Origin: Candidatus Pacearchaeota archaeon
Lineage (GTDB): Archaea > Nanobdellota > Nanobdellia > Pacearchaeales > GW2011-AR1
DNA length: 52,616 nt
Direction: 5' to 3'
Assembly: GCA_018303825.1 (NCBI GenBank)
Contig: JAGVXK010000022.1
Coordinates: forward strand, 1-52,616
The notes under the pieces were generated by a model. The model had not been told where the DNA came from, searched no databases, and was given only the letters and a program-made list of their open reading frames with translations. Shown here piece after piece: positions 37,597 to 47,460 of this stretch (the stretch's first letter is position 1; every line of letters starts with the position of its first letter). Made by a program: the position numbers and the translations under genes.

Positions 37597-37697
37597 TCTT
37601 AAATAGGTTCATATAGATTATTAATTACTCAACATAATCATTAAAGTTATTTGTATATTAGCATAATATTTATAAGCTCTTTATCATTTCAGTTAAA

Positions 37698-38372
37698 ATG
37701 CCAAAAGTAACTGCAAGAATAAAAGCAAAGGGAAAGCATTACGAGATAAGTGTTGATTTAGATGAAGCCTTGAAAGTCAGGCAAGGCAAGGGAGATGTTA
37801 GGATTGCTGTTGATGTCCCCAAAATATTTTCAGATACTAGAAAAGGCACGGCTGTCTCGAATGCAGATCTTATGGATGCTTTCGGAACAATAGACCCATA
37901 CCAAGTAGCAACAATAATAATCACAAAAGGAGAAGTGCAGAAAACACAGGAATTCCGAGATACTGAAAAAGAGAATAAAGTAAAACAATTAATTCAATTG
38001 ATTATCAAGAATGCAGTTGACCAAAATGGAAGACCATACACAGAAGATAGGATAAAAAGGGCAATTGAAGAAGTTCATTATAGTATTGACAATCGTCCTG
38101 CTGAACAGCAGGTAGTTCCTTTGGTAGATGCATTAAAAGTTGCAATTCCAATAAAACTTGAAGTGAAGAGAATAAAGTTAATTATTCCAGCGCAATATAC
38201 CGGAAATGTTTATGGTTTGTTAAAAGATTACAAAGAAGATGAAGAATGGCTCGGAAATGGAAGTCTTCAATGTGTTTTGGCAATTCCTGCAGGCATGACT
38301 ATAGATTTCTTTGACAAGCTTAACAATATTACCCATGGCACAGTCCAGAGCCAGGAGCTTCCTTCTGTCTAA
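37698..38372 (+). CDS. Ribosome maturation protein SDO1 (SBDS)
   Basis: KVTARIKAKGKHYEISVDLDEALKVRQGK..NGRPYTEDRIKRAIEEVHYSID. Confidence 0.93.
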   Translation: MPKVTARIKAKGKHYEISVDLDEALKVRQGKGDVRIAVDVPKIFSDTRKGTAVSNADLMDAFGTIDPYQVATIIITKGEVQKTQEFRDTEKENKVKQLIQLIIKNAVDQNGRPYTEDRIKRAIEEVHYSIDNRPAEQQVVPLVDALKVAIPIKLEVKRIKLIIPAQYTGNVYGLLKDYKEDEEWLGNGSLQCVLAIPAGMTIDFFDKLNNITHGTVQSQELPSV

Positions 38373-38412
38373 TCATCAATAATCTTATTAACTTCTCAAT
38401 ATTTGAGAAATC

Positions 38413-38694
38413 ATGGCAGAGTTATCTTTCAAAAAAATATTTATTCCATTGGATGTTGAAAAAGAGGCAATAGTAAAGGCAGGAGACAGGGTATTTCCTC
38501 ACGGAAAATTAAATTATATCGAAAGGGAAGAGGGAGTTATTCCAAAAGAATTTAGGAAAAAAGCAATATTCTTCTTTTCTGACTTAGAGGAACTTGTCAA
38601 AACTTCTAATGGAAAAGTAATTGAAGGGGAAATTTATTCAAATGGAGAAACCAAAACAAATGTAATTCCTTATGATATCTGGAAGAATAAATAA
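38413..38694 (+). CDS. Hypothetical protein (93 aa)
   Basis: Complete ORF between SBDS and Rrp4. Confidence 0.6.
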   Translation: MAELSFKKIFIPLDVEKEAIVKAGDRVFPHGKLNYIEREEGVIPKEFRKKAIFFFSDLEELVKTSNGKVIEGEIYSNGETKTNVIPYDIWKNK

Positions 38695-38831
38695 ATATTA
38701 TTTCAAGATATCTATATATCTTAAAATCCGAAAATCCGCAAGATTTATAAACCATAAAAAATAGACAGTTTTGTAAAAGGAAAATACAGGCAGAAAATTA
38801 CGATTATTTTTGTCTGATTTTTGTAGAAATT

Positions 38832-39563
38832 ATGAAAAAAAGCATTAAGGAAGAACAAGAAGAAAATTCTGAGTTTAATCGAGAACCCTCGGATTCCGAG
38901 AGTGTAAAGAGAGTAGTTGTGGTTCCCGGAGAGACAATTGTTTCTGGAGAAGACTATCTTCCCGGAGAAGGAACAAGAAGAATAAATGAAGATGTAGTCG
39001 CTTCGAGATATGGTCTTGCCGAAATTGCTGGTAGAGTAATAAAGGTTATCTCGCTATTTGGAGCATTCATCCCAAGAAGAGGCAATGTTGTTATTGGCCG
39101 TGTTTCAGATATTACTTTCCGAGGCTGGAATGTTGATATTGACTCTGCTTCTGCTGGATTTTTGCCAATAGAAGAGTCTCCAAGATTTATAAATAAAGAT
39201 GAAATGGATCAATTTCTAGCAATTGGGGAGGTAGTTGCCGCAAAAATATGGAATGTTAATGCAAGAGGAATAGATCTTTCGTTCAAAGGAAAAGGCCTTG
39301 GTAAGCTGGAAGGCGGTTTCATATTCAGAGTGATTCCTTCAAGAGTTCCAAGAATAATAGGAAGAGAAGGTTCAATGGTCAATTTAATAAAAGATAAAAC
39401 TGGCTGCAATGTTACAATAGGGCAGAATGGCTGGATTTGGATAAGAGGATCCAGCATTAGTGAAGAAATAAGAGCAAGAAAAGCAATAGAATATGTTGCT
39501 GAGCAGGTTTTCATTGATGGTTTAACAGAGAAAATGGAGGAATGGTTTGATAAAAACAAATAA
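38832..39563 (+). CDS. rrp4: Exosome RNA-binding subunit Rrp4
   Basis: S1 plus KH: VVIGRVSDITFRGWNVDIDSASAGFLP; IPSRVPRIIGREGSMVNLIKDKTGCNVTIGQNGWIWI. Confidence 0.93.
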   Translation: MKKSIKEEQEENSEFNREPSDSESVKRVVVVPGETIVSGEDYLPGEGTRRINEDVVASRYGLAEIAGRVIKVISLFGAFIPRRGNVVIGRVSDITFRGWNVDIDSASAGFLPIEESPRFINKDEMDQFLAIGEVVAAKIWNVNARGIDLSFKGKGLGKLEGGFIFRVIPSRVPRIIGREGSMVNLIKDKTGCNVTIGQNGWIWIRGSSISEEIRARKAIEYVAEQVFIDGLTEKMEEWFDKNK

Positions 39564-39569
39564 AATAAA

Positions 39570-40277
39570 ATGACAAAATCAAGTTTTAAAAGAATAGATG
39601 GAAGAAAAAGCAATGAATTGAGGCCAATCACTGCTAAGGTAGGAATAATTCCTAATGCAGATGGCTCTGCGCTTTTCGCATTTGGAAATACAATTGCAAT
39701 AGCTGCGGTTTACGGACCAAGACAGTTACATCCACAGCACAAGCAAAATCCGACAAAAGCATTTCTAAGATGCAATTATGATTTAATGAGCTTCTCAGTT
39801 TCAGAAAGAAAGAAGCCTGGACCAAACAGAAGAGCCCAGGAAATTTCTAAGGTAACTGAATGGGCATTAGCTCCTGTTCTCGACTTAGATAGCTTTCCTG
39901 GAACAGTCATAGATGTTCAGATTTATATTCTACAAGCAGATGCTGGAACAAGAACAGCAGGAATAAATGCTGCTTCAATGGCTCTTGCACATGCCGGAAT
40001 TCCAATGAAAGACTTAGTCTGTTCTGTTGCAGCAGGAAAACAAGATAAAGAATTGATAGTTGACTTAACAAAAGAGGAAGAAGACTTCAAAGAGGGAGAA
40101 GGAGCAACAGATTTTGCAATTGCAAAGGTTGCGAACTCGGATGAATACACTTTATTACAATTAGATGGAAAAATCCAACCAAATATAGTGTCAGATGTTT
40201 TGGAATTGGTAAATGGTGCATGCAAGGAAATTTATGAAGCGCAAAAGAAAGCATTAAAGGAGGTTGTGAAAAAATAA
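39570..40277 (+). CDS. rrp41: Exosome catalytic subunit Rrp41 (RNase PH)
   Basis: RIDGRKSNELRPITAKVGIIPNADGSALFAFGNT..AVYGPRQLHP. Confidence 0.95.
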   Translation: MTKSSFKRIDGRKSNELRPITAKVGIIPNADGSALFAFGNTIAIAAVYGPRQLHPQHKQNPTKAFLRCNYDLMSFSVSERKKPGPNRRAQEISKVTEWALAPVLDLDSFPGTVIDVQIYILQADAGTRTAGINAASMALAHAGIPMKDLVCSVAAGKQDKELIVDLTKEEEDFKEGEGATDFAIAKVANSDEYTLLQLDGKIQPNIVSDVLELVNGACKEIYEAQKKALKEVVKK

Positions 40278-40309
40278 GAACCTTGGTTCTTATGAATTCC
40301 TAAAATACT

Positions 40310-41122
40310 ATGGCAATGGAAATAACAAACCTATCAAAAGATAATCTCAAAAAGATGTTCAAAGAAGGAAAGAGATTTGATGGCAGAAGTCTATTAGATT
40401 TTAGAGAAATAGAAATTTCATCTAATGTTTCAAATAAGGCAGAAGGAAGTGCGAGGGTTAAATTAGGAAAAACAGAAGTAGTTGTCGGAATCAAGCTAGG
40501 TGTTGGAGAGCCCTACCCTGATTCACCTGATAAAGGGAATCTCACTGTTTCAGCCGATTTGCTTCCATTAGCTTCGCCAAGATTCGAGCTAGGTCCGCCT
40601 GATTTTCCAGCGATAGAGTTGCCAAGATTAGTAGATAGATTAATAAGACATTCAGATATAATCGATTTAGGCAAACTTGTAATAAAAGAAGGCGAAAAAG
40701 TATGGACTGTCTATATAGATGTATATCCAATTAATGATGATGGCGGGTTAATAGATGCTTCAGCCATAGGAGCATTAGTTGCGCTGAGAGGAGCAATTAT
40801 TCCAGAACTAGATGAAAATGGAAAGGTAGATTATGATAAGAAGAGTAAAAAGAAATTCCCATTAAATGAAGACTCAATCCCGATTTCACTTAGCTTCTTT
40901 AAACTGGGGGATTCAATAATTTTAGATCCAACAAGAGAGGAAGAAGAGGCATGCGACGCCAGGATAACATATGGAATATCAAAAGTTGGAAAGGAATATA
41001 TGATCAATTCTTGCCAAAAGAATGGAGAAATAATTCTTACCACAGAAGAAATAAATCACATGATGAAAGCAATTCCTGAAAAGTATGATAGTATAATGGG
41101 AAAACTTAAAAAGTACATATAA
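40310..41122 (+). CDS. rrp42: Exosome subunit Rrp42
   Basis: GKRFDGRSLLDFREIEISSNVSNKAEGSARVKLGKTEVVVGIKLGVGEPYPDSP. Confidence 0.95.
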   Translation: MAMEITNLSKDNLKKMFKEGKRFDGRSLLDFREIEISSNVSNKAEGSARVKLGKTEVVVGIKLGVGEPYPDSPDKGNLTVSADLLPLASPRFELGPPDFPAIELPRLVDRLIRHSDIIDLGKLVIKEGEKVWTVYIDVYPINDDGGLIDASAIGALVALRGAIIPELDENGKVDYDKKSKKKFPLNEDSIPISLSFFKLGDSIILDPTREEEEACDARITYGISKVGKEYMINSCQKNGEIILTTEEINHMMKAIPEKYDSIMGKLKKYI

Positions 41123-41133
41123 AATACATTAAT

Positions 41134-41523
41134 ATGGCACAAGAAAAAATAGAAAAATTCACAAGATATGAAACGGCCAGAATTATAGGGGCAAGAGCAT
41201 TGCAGATAGCAATGGACGCGCCAGTGATATTGAAAATTTCTGAGCAGAAATTGAAGGAATTAAGATACGATTCTTTGAAAATAGCAGAATTGGAATTTAA
41301 TGAAGGTGTTCTTCCAATTTCAGTAGATAGACCGACTCCGAGAAAGCACAAAGAAAAATTAACAGTCATAAAAGAAGAGAAAGTTTCAGACGAAGAAATT
41401 GCCGCAAAGGAGCATGAGATAGAAAAGGAAATAACAGAAAATGCCGAGCAACTAGGATTAATAGCAGGCGATGAAGTTGAAGACTTCACTGACGCAGAAC
41501 CAGTCTACAAAGACGAGCAGTAA
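41134..41523 (+). CDS. rpoK: RNA polymerase subunit K (Rpb6/omega homologue) with acidic C-terminal extension
   Basis: KFTRYETARIIGARALQIAMDAPVIL..AELEFNEGVLPISVDRPTP. Confidence 0.9.
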   Translation: MAQEKIEKFTRYETARIIGARALQIAMDAPVILKISEQKLKELRYDSLKIAELEFNEGVLPISVDRPTPRKHKEKLTVIKEEKVSDEEIAAKEHEIEKEITENAEQLGLIAGDEVEDFTDAEPVYKDEQ

Positions 41524-41588
41524 TTATTTTATTCTATTTTGATTGAAGTTATAAATAGTTATATAAACTATAATTAAATAACAAGATT

Positions 41589-41702
41589 ATGGATTTCAGA
41601 TTAACATTAATAAAGACAATCTTGACTGTGGCAGTAAGCGTAATTTTAGGGTTAATTCTTGCAGTAAAAACGACAGGTTTTGCTAAAATGTCTCGTTCAT
41701 AA
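41589..41702 (+). CDS. 37-aa single-TM miniprotein (MDFRLTLIKTILTVAVSVILGLILAVKTTGFAKMSRS), not in track
   Basis: Short ORF with one clear hydrophobic helix. Confidence 0.4.
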   Translation: MDFRLTLIKTILTVAVSVILGLILAVKTTGFAKMSRS

Positions 41703-41786
41703 CATCACTTGTCTAGTGGAAGAAATATTTGAATCTAAGATAAAGGTAGATTTTTATAATTGCAATAAGAGGTATAAGGAGACAAA

Positions 41787-42032
41787 ATGAAAACTAAAGA
41801 TTGGTTAAAAGAAGCTGATGCAATAGTAATAGAATGCGAGGAAGAAGAGATAACGCCATACACTTTGGTCCTCGTTAGCCCATTTAACACGAAAACACAA
41901 GAACATCTTGTAAATGTAAGAAGGGAGATGTTATTAAATGAGGCTTTAAATATACCAAAAAGGCAAATAGCAAAAGGTCAAAAGTTAATAGATTATCTTA
42001 GTTCAAGAATTGGTAAGAAAATATTTGATTGA
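41787..42032 (+). CDS. Hypothetical protein (81 aa)
   Basis: SD-like aaggag upstream of ATG; no known motif. Confidence 0.55.
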   Translation: MKTKDWLKEADAIVIECEEEEITPYTLVLVSPFNTKTQEHLVNVRREMLLNEALNIPKRQIAKGQKLIDYLSSRIGKKIFD

Positions 42033-42159
42033 TTTTGTGACAAACGGTCCTGCTGCACATAAATGAAACTAGAAAATGTGCAAGGCTTAGTTTATAACTA
42101 CTTTAGCAAGTAACATTTTACCTACATCATTTAAATATCCTTAATTTAGTTCATAGTTT

Positions 42160-42658
42160 ATGAATTTAAGAACTCTAATAGCTCCTCTGGCAGTCACTGC
42201 GGCACTAGGCTTATCAGCATGTGCAGCACCAAGACAGTATGTTCATTTTAAATCTGACAATTTAAATGGACGCAGGGTAGTTTATGATGAAAGAGATGAG
42301 TAATGATGAAAGAGAGGAGTACATGGCTCTGTCTGATGTTAGCGATAGTAGCCAAGAGATAACATTATTAGCGAACAAACATTACCCATCAGTTGTTTCT
42401 CCAAACTATGGTCAAAAGGTTAGAGTATGCAGGGTTGCTTTTCACAAAGATGCAGATACACCAAAAGGGAGTGTGATTTGGTATGATTCAAGAGAGAACG
42501 GAATTAGAGTAAATGGGCGAGCCAAAGAAAGCAAATGGTATGGCAATGAGGATAATATTCTAAAACAGGACATTCTTGATTGGGGCGGAAAATTGTATCT
42601 AGAAGTAAAAAAACAAATCAAGCAGGAATTAAACAAGACACAAACTCCTAAGAAATAA
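42160..42658 (+). pseudogene. Lipoprotein gene frameshifted by a 19-nt tandem duplication (N-part 42160-42303; C-part in ORF 42284-42658)
   Basis: MNLRTLIAPLAVTAALGLSAC..VVYDERDE*; removing one repeat restores VVYDEREEYMALSDVSD... alignable to 42664..43230. Confidence 0.75.
42284..42321 (+). repeat. 19-nt tandem duplication ATGATGAAAGAGATGAGTA / ATGATGAAAGAGAGGAGTA
   Basis: 18/19 identical adjacent copies, length not a multiple of 3. Confidence 0.9.
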
Positions 42659-42663
42659 GTAAA

Positions 42664-43230
42664 ATGGCAAAAATAAAAAACTTATTAACAACTCTTACAG
42701 CTACAGCAGTTTTGGGATTATCTGCATGCGCAACAAGACCTTACGTTTATTTCCCAGAACAAGATGTTGGTGGCCAAAAAGTTACATATAGTGAAAAGCC
42801 TCGCTGGATGGTTATAAGTAATATCGGGAAAACTAATAGATTTATGGAATTAACAACTGCTGGCGACTATCCCTCTGTTCTTTCTTCAGATTACGATAAA
42901 CCTGTCAAGTTATCCAGCGTCAGAATATGGCAGAACGGGGGATTTATTGAATATAATGCTAATGGGAGAGCAGTTATTAATGGCATCGGCAATCTTAAAC
43001 TTGCTAATGATTTATTTGACCCTGAACCGCCAAGATTGGTAATGGACAAGCTGGATGATGACAGCCTTCTGGTATTCAAGCTGGATCGCGAAGGGAAACT
43101 CTATCTCAACGAAGCGAAAGAATTTATCAAAAGGGCAGAGGATTTGTTCCTAGAAAAGAAAAAAGAAATTAGAAAAATTTATGACTCAAGGCTTAACGAA
43201 AAAGTGGACAATTATTTTCCCAAAAAGTAA
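42664..43230 (+). CDS. Lipoprotein, intact paralogue of the preceding frameshifted gene
   Basis: Lipobox LSAC; DYPSVLSSDYDKPVKLSSVRIW aligns with HYPSVVSPNYGQKVRVCRVAF. Confidence 0.75.
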   Translation: MAKIKNLLTTLTATAVLGLSACATRPYVYFPEQDVGGQKVTYSEKPRWMVISNIGKTNRFMELTTAGDYPSVLSSDYDKPVKLSSVRIWQNGGFIEYNANGRAVINGIGNLKLANDLFDPEPPRLVMDKLDDDSLLVFKLDREGKLYLNEAKEFIKRAEDLFLEKKKEIRKIYDSRLNEKVDNYFPKK

Positions 43231-43281
43231 CTTCCTTTTTCCTAACCCAATATTTATTAACTATTCTTATCAACTATATTC

Positions 43282-44451
43282 ATGCAAATAAAAGAGGTTT
43301 CTGCAAGAAAAATCAAGGATTCCAGAGATGAATGGACAATTGAGGTTTCAGTTAATGGTTGCAAGGCATCCTCGCCCTCTGGAACTTCAACGGGGAAATA
43401 TGAAACTCCAAGCTATTTCAAGTCTCTTGATAATAATATAAAATTAATAAATAATTTCAAAGAACTCAAGACATTGGAAATCAATTCTTTTTCCGATTTA
43501 TCCAAAGTCGAGAATCTTGTAAAAAAGAAATTTAAACTGAAAGATGCAAAGCAGTTTGGGGCAAATGCCCTTTTTGCCCTTGAATCTGCTGTTCTGAAGG
43601 CTCTTGCACGCGAGGAATGCAGAGAATTATGGGAAGTTATTAATCCAAGGGCTTACCATTTTCCAATTCCAGTAGGAAATGCAGTCGGTGGTGGCTTGCA
43701 CTCAAAGGAAAAGCACCATCCCGCATTCCAAGAATTTTTATTGATTCCAAAAGAAGCCTCATTCTGCGGAAATGTCATAGCCATGACTGAGATACAAAAA
43801 GCCATAGGTATAATATTGAATGGAAAAAGAAAGGACCAGGAAGGAGCCTGGGAAACTTCATTTTATGACGAACAAATCTTATCAATAATGGACAAATTCA
43901 AGAAAAAAGCTCATTTGGGAATAGATATAGCTGCATCAACCATATATGATAATGGTTATTATCATTATGGAAAGCTAAAATTCTCAATATCAAAGCAAAT
44001 TAAATATGTCAATCATTTAATTGATAGATATCATTTATTATATGTTGAAGACCCGCTTCAAGAAGAGGATTTTCAGGGATTTAAATCAATAAAGAAAAGC
44101 CATCTTATTGTTGGAGATGACCTTACTGCAACCAACATTGAAAGATTGAAAAAAGCCTTTTCAATGAATTCAATCAATGCAGTAATAATAAAACCTAATC
44201 AGAACGGTTCGTTATTAGACTTAAAGGAAATTTTTGAATTTTGCAAAAAGAAGGGCATTCACACAATAATGTCTCATCGCGCTGGAGAAACCCTTGACAC
44301 TTCATTAGCAGATTATGCTTTCGCCTTTCAAGCCGACTATATTAAATGCGGAATATCAACAAAATGGAGAAAAGTGAAATTAAAGAGACTGATTGAGATA
44401 GAAAAAGGTATTGCAGGCAAAATGTTTGAAAAAACCTCTATTTTAGATTAA
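43282..44451 (+). CDS. eno: Enolase (divergent, 389 aa)
   Basis: SSPSGTSTGKYE, YVEDPLQEEDF, VGDDLTATN, IIKPNQNGSL, SHRAGETLDT. Confidence 0.92.
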   Translation: MQIKEVSARKIKDSRDEWTIEVSVNGCKASSPSGTSTGKYETPSYFKSLDNNIKLINNFKELKTLEINSFSDLSKVENLVKKKFKLKDAKQFGANALFALESAVLKALAREECRELWEVINPRAYHFPIPVGNAVGGGLHSKEKHHPAFQEFLLIPKEASFCGNVIAMTEIQKAIGIILNGKRKDQEGAWETSFYDEQILSIMDKFKKKAHLGIDIAASTIYDNGYYHYGKLKFSISKQIKYVNHLIDRYHLLYVEDPLQEEDFQGFKSIKKSHLIVGDDLTATNIERLKKAFSMNSINAVIIKPNQNGSLLDLKEIFEFCKKKGIHTIMSHRAGETLDTSLADYAFAFQADYIKCGISTKWRKVKLKRLIEIEKGIAGKMFEKTSILD

Positions 44452-44528
44452 AAGGTTCGTTTAAACGTTCAGGTAATATACAACATAGTCATAAAAATAT
44501 TTATATACCTATATTATATAGTAATGAC

Positions 44529-47417
44529 ATGCAAAAGAGGCTATTGATTTTAAGTTTAACATTAGTATTAATTTTGTTCGTTGCCTCCGTTTCTGCTTTT
44601 TCATTCGTCGATTGGTTTAAGCATCTTACAGGAAGAGTAACTCTAGATGATTTAAACAATGACCCTGCTTTGGTTGCTCACTACAAGTTTGATTCTGACT
44701 TTTCCGATTCTTCCAGTAGTAGTTTGGGAAGTTCAGCTTCTAATACTCAGCTTGTTTCTTCAGGAAAAGTAAATGGAGCAGCTTCATTCAACGGGAATGC
44801 GCAAATTTCTGTCGTGGAAAATTCTGCTCTTGATTTGACAAATAAAGGAACAATCACTGCTTGGATAAATGGAAACTTATTCTCAACAAGTTATAATCAT
44901 ATAGCTGATAAGCTTTATTCTTATACTTTAAGCATCCAAAATGGAAGGCCTGCATGTGCTCTCGGCAACAGCTGGAAAGTTTCACAAACAATCCTAAATA
45001 CTGGGCAATGGTATTACATTACTTGCACTGATGACGGGAATAACACAAAGATATATATTAATGGTGCATTAGACTCAACATTCACTGATGCTGGTTCAAA
45101 CCCTCAGAGGGATGGAGGATTCTATATCGGTTCAGGTAGAAACTTTTATTACTTCGATGGACTTTTAGATGAATTAAGAGTATATAAGAAGGCTCTCTCC
45201 CCTGATGAAATCTCAGTCCTATATAATCAAGGTTCAACTGGCGGAGGCGGTGGTGGAGGCTGTTCAATAACAAACTGGACATGCGGCAATTGGATTTCTT
45301 GTTCATCAGACGGCACACAATCAAGATTCTGCACTTCCAACTGCAACACAAATAAAACAGAAACACAAAACTGTTCGGTTCCTGTAGAAGAAATAAGTGG
45401 CTGTTCAAATATTACTGACACAGTTAAAAGAAATATAGCTCAGTTTCAGAGTGGCAATTATACAGTTGTCTTAAGGGAAGGGCAAAAGTTTTACAGAAAC
45501 CAATATATAGTCCTTCCAGGAGATCAACAATATCCATCAGTTCCTAGTTTATTCAATGTCTTTGAAATCAAAAACTCCTCAACAGGATACAGTTCTGATA
45601 GTGTTAAATTACAAGTTGTTCTTGGTGGTGACATATATATCACAACAATAACAAGCGATGGCTCTGGGACAATAACAATTGGAGGGAAGGTTTATTCTGT
45701 CAAATATGGCGGATTAAGTGATGGTCCAAGTTCAAGTATGTGGGCAACATTGGACTTCCCACAAACATCATCTAATCAAGTCATGACATTCTACAATTGC
45801 ACTATCACACCAACATGCACAGACAGCGATGGCGGGTTGAATTATGATGTTAAAGGGAATGTGATATCAAAGATAGAGGGAACATTTATTGATTATTGTG
45901 AACAAGATAACGGTAACCTTCTTTTTGAGTACATATGTGACGATGGAGCAATTAATGATGGAGAAGTTAAAATAAGTGAATATAATTGCCAAAATGGCTG
46001 CTCTGACGGAGCATGCGCAACTGAAAGCAGCACTTGCCAGCAGTTAGTGTTAGATAGAAATGCATTGCTTCAGACAAATTATGGTGATTATTACTTGCAG
46101 AGCAACGCATCAGAGACTTCTGATGAACCATTTATGAATATGGGAACTGTGAAGAGAAATTACCTAACTTATGGAAACAATAATAATAGCAAGATTGTTG
46201 CCATCCAAACTATAACTTCATTAAACTACTCTTCAATAGCAGAAACTGAGTGGTACAAAGATCTGCTCGAGGAAGCAAAAAGGTTTGAGACTTGGAGCGG
46301 CGGTTCGATTTATCTTAGTGGAGATAAATCCCTTCAGTATTACTCCTTGTCTGGAAATGGAGAGAATATTTACTTCTGGATTAGCGGAAACTCTTTTGTA
46401 GTGGTTGCCGTTTATGATTCCCAGCAACATTACTCTCAGAACTTGTTGTCTCCGGAAGAATTGACTAAGAAGATACAGAATAATGCCTTTGACTACATTC
46501 CAGGTTATGTATTTGGTGATATTTATGGAATTGTATCTCAATACATGAATGCCTGCAATTCTGAAGTCAATGAAGTATGCTTCCCTGAATGGGAAAAGAA
46601 AACTGAGCCAGTTATCTGTCCGGAATATGGCCGTCAAACAGAGGTATTAAGGGATGTTACTGGCTGTGTTGATAACAAAGAAACAACAAAGTATTGCTCT
46701 CCAGGAATATGCTCGGGATGTTATGTTCCAAGATGGTTTGGAGATAAATATGGGGACAAAACCTGTATACCTTATGGATTTAGATTTGATTTCCAAGATG
46801 GATACACAAATAAAGTGTATGAAAGCAGAATAATAGCAGAGATGATTACACAAACAGGATTCAATGCAACATTTAGTATAATGCCTGATGGAACTGCTTA
46901 TGCCAAAATCAATAGTGATATTAATTTGATGAATGCAACAAATGGTCAAATTGCAAGCTTTGAAATTTCATTTGACGGCAATATTTATCAGGGCAAGGCA
47001 GGGGAATCTTTAACAATAACTCCGGGATATCACCAAGTGGATGTAACTTTCTATGATTCTTACGGGAACAAAGTTCAGTCTGAGGGAGCAAATATTGAGA
47101 TAACGAGAATAGTTTATTCGGAAGATCCATCAGGAAGATACATAGAGATAAGAAATAGATATGATTATTCAGCATACTGTGACATAGATGGCTGGGTAAA
47201 GCAGCAGAAATCAACAGGTTTCGATAATGAGTGGGCAAAATGCCAGAACAATTATGAATGTACTAGTAACTTGTGCTCAAATGGGGAGTGCGTGGACACA
47301 AAAGCACTTGCTCAAGAAGCAAGAGGCTTCAAGGCCTTCGTAGTCAGAATGCTTTGCAAGCTTGGAAATATATTTGATGACAAGGCATATAACCAATGTG
47401 TAATCGATAATATCTGA
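44529..47417 (+). CDS. Large secreted protein with LamG/concanavalin A-like domain and TSP1-like Cys motif
   Basis: Signal peptide; ALVAHYKFDSDFSDSS..GKVNGAASFNG..FDGLLDELRVYKKALSPDEI; TNWTCGNWISCSSDGTQSRFC. Confidence 0.85.
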   Translation: MQKRLLILSLTLVLILFVASVSAFSFVDWFKHLTGRVTLDDLNNDPALVAHYKFDSDFSDSSSSSLGSSASNTQLVSSGKVNGAASFNGNAQISVVENSALDLTNKGTITAWINGNLFSTSYNHIADKLYSYTLSIQNGRPACALGNSWKVSQTILNTGQWYYITCTDDGNNTKIYINGALDSTFTDAGSNPQRDGGFYIGSGRNFYYFDGLLDELRVYKKALSPDEISVLYNQGSTGGGGGGGCSITNWTCGNWISCSSDGTQSRFCTSNCNTNKTETQNCSVPVEEISGCSNITDTVKRNIAQFQSGNYTVVLREGQKFYRNQYIVLPGDQQYPSVPSLFNVFEIKNSSTGYSSDSVKLQVVLGGDIYITTITSDGSGTITIGGKVYSVKYGGLSDGPSSSMWATLDFPQTSSNQVMTFYNCTITPTCTDSDGGLNYDVKGNVISKIEGTFIDYCEQDNGNLLFEYICDDGAINDGEVKISEYNCQNGCSDGACATESSTCQQLVLDRNALLQTNYGDYYLQSNASETSDEPFMNMGTVKRNYLTYGNNNNSKIVAIQTITSLNYSSIAETEWYKDLLEEAKRFETWSGGSIYLSGDKSLQYYSLSGNGENIYFWISGNSFVVVAVYDSQQHYSQNLLSPEELTKKIQNNAFDYIPGYVFGDIYGIVSQYMNACNSEVNEVCFPEWEKKTEPVICPEYGRQTEVLRDVTGCVDNKETTKYCSPGICSGCYVPRWFGDKYGDKTCIPYGFRFDFQDGYTNKVYESRIIAEMITQTGFNATFSIMPDGTAYAKINSDINLMNATNGQIASFEISFDGNIYQGKAGESLTITPGYHQVDVTFYDSYGNKVQSEGANIEITRIVYSEDPSGRYIEIRNRYDYSAYCDIDGWVKQQKSTGFDNEWAKCQNNYECTSNLCSNGECVDTKALAQEARGFKAFVVRMLCKLGNIFDDKAYNQCVIDNI

Positions 47418-47460
47418 TTATTTAAAATAAGTTTATAAACTATATCTAATTTATTAGAAG

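Noticed and set aside
43282-44451. Enolase as a possible non-enzymatic paralogue
   Set aside because: Short and divergent, but key segments (QEF, EDP, GDD, IKPNQ, SHRxGET, IKxG) are retained, so no basis to call it inactive
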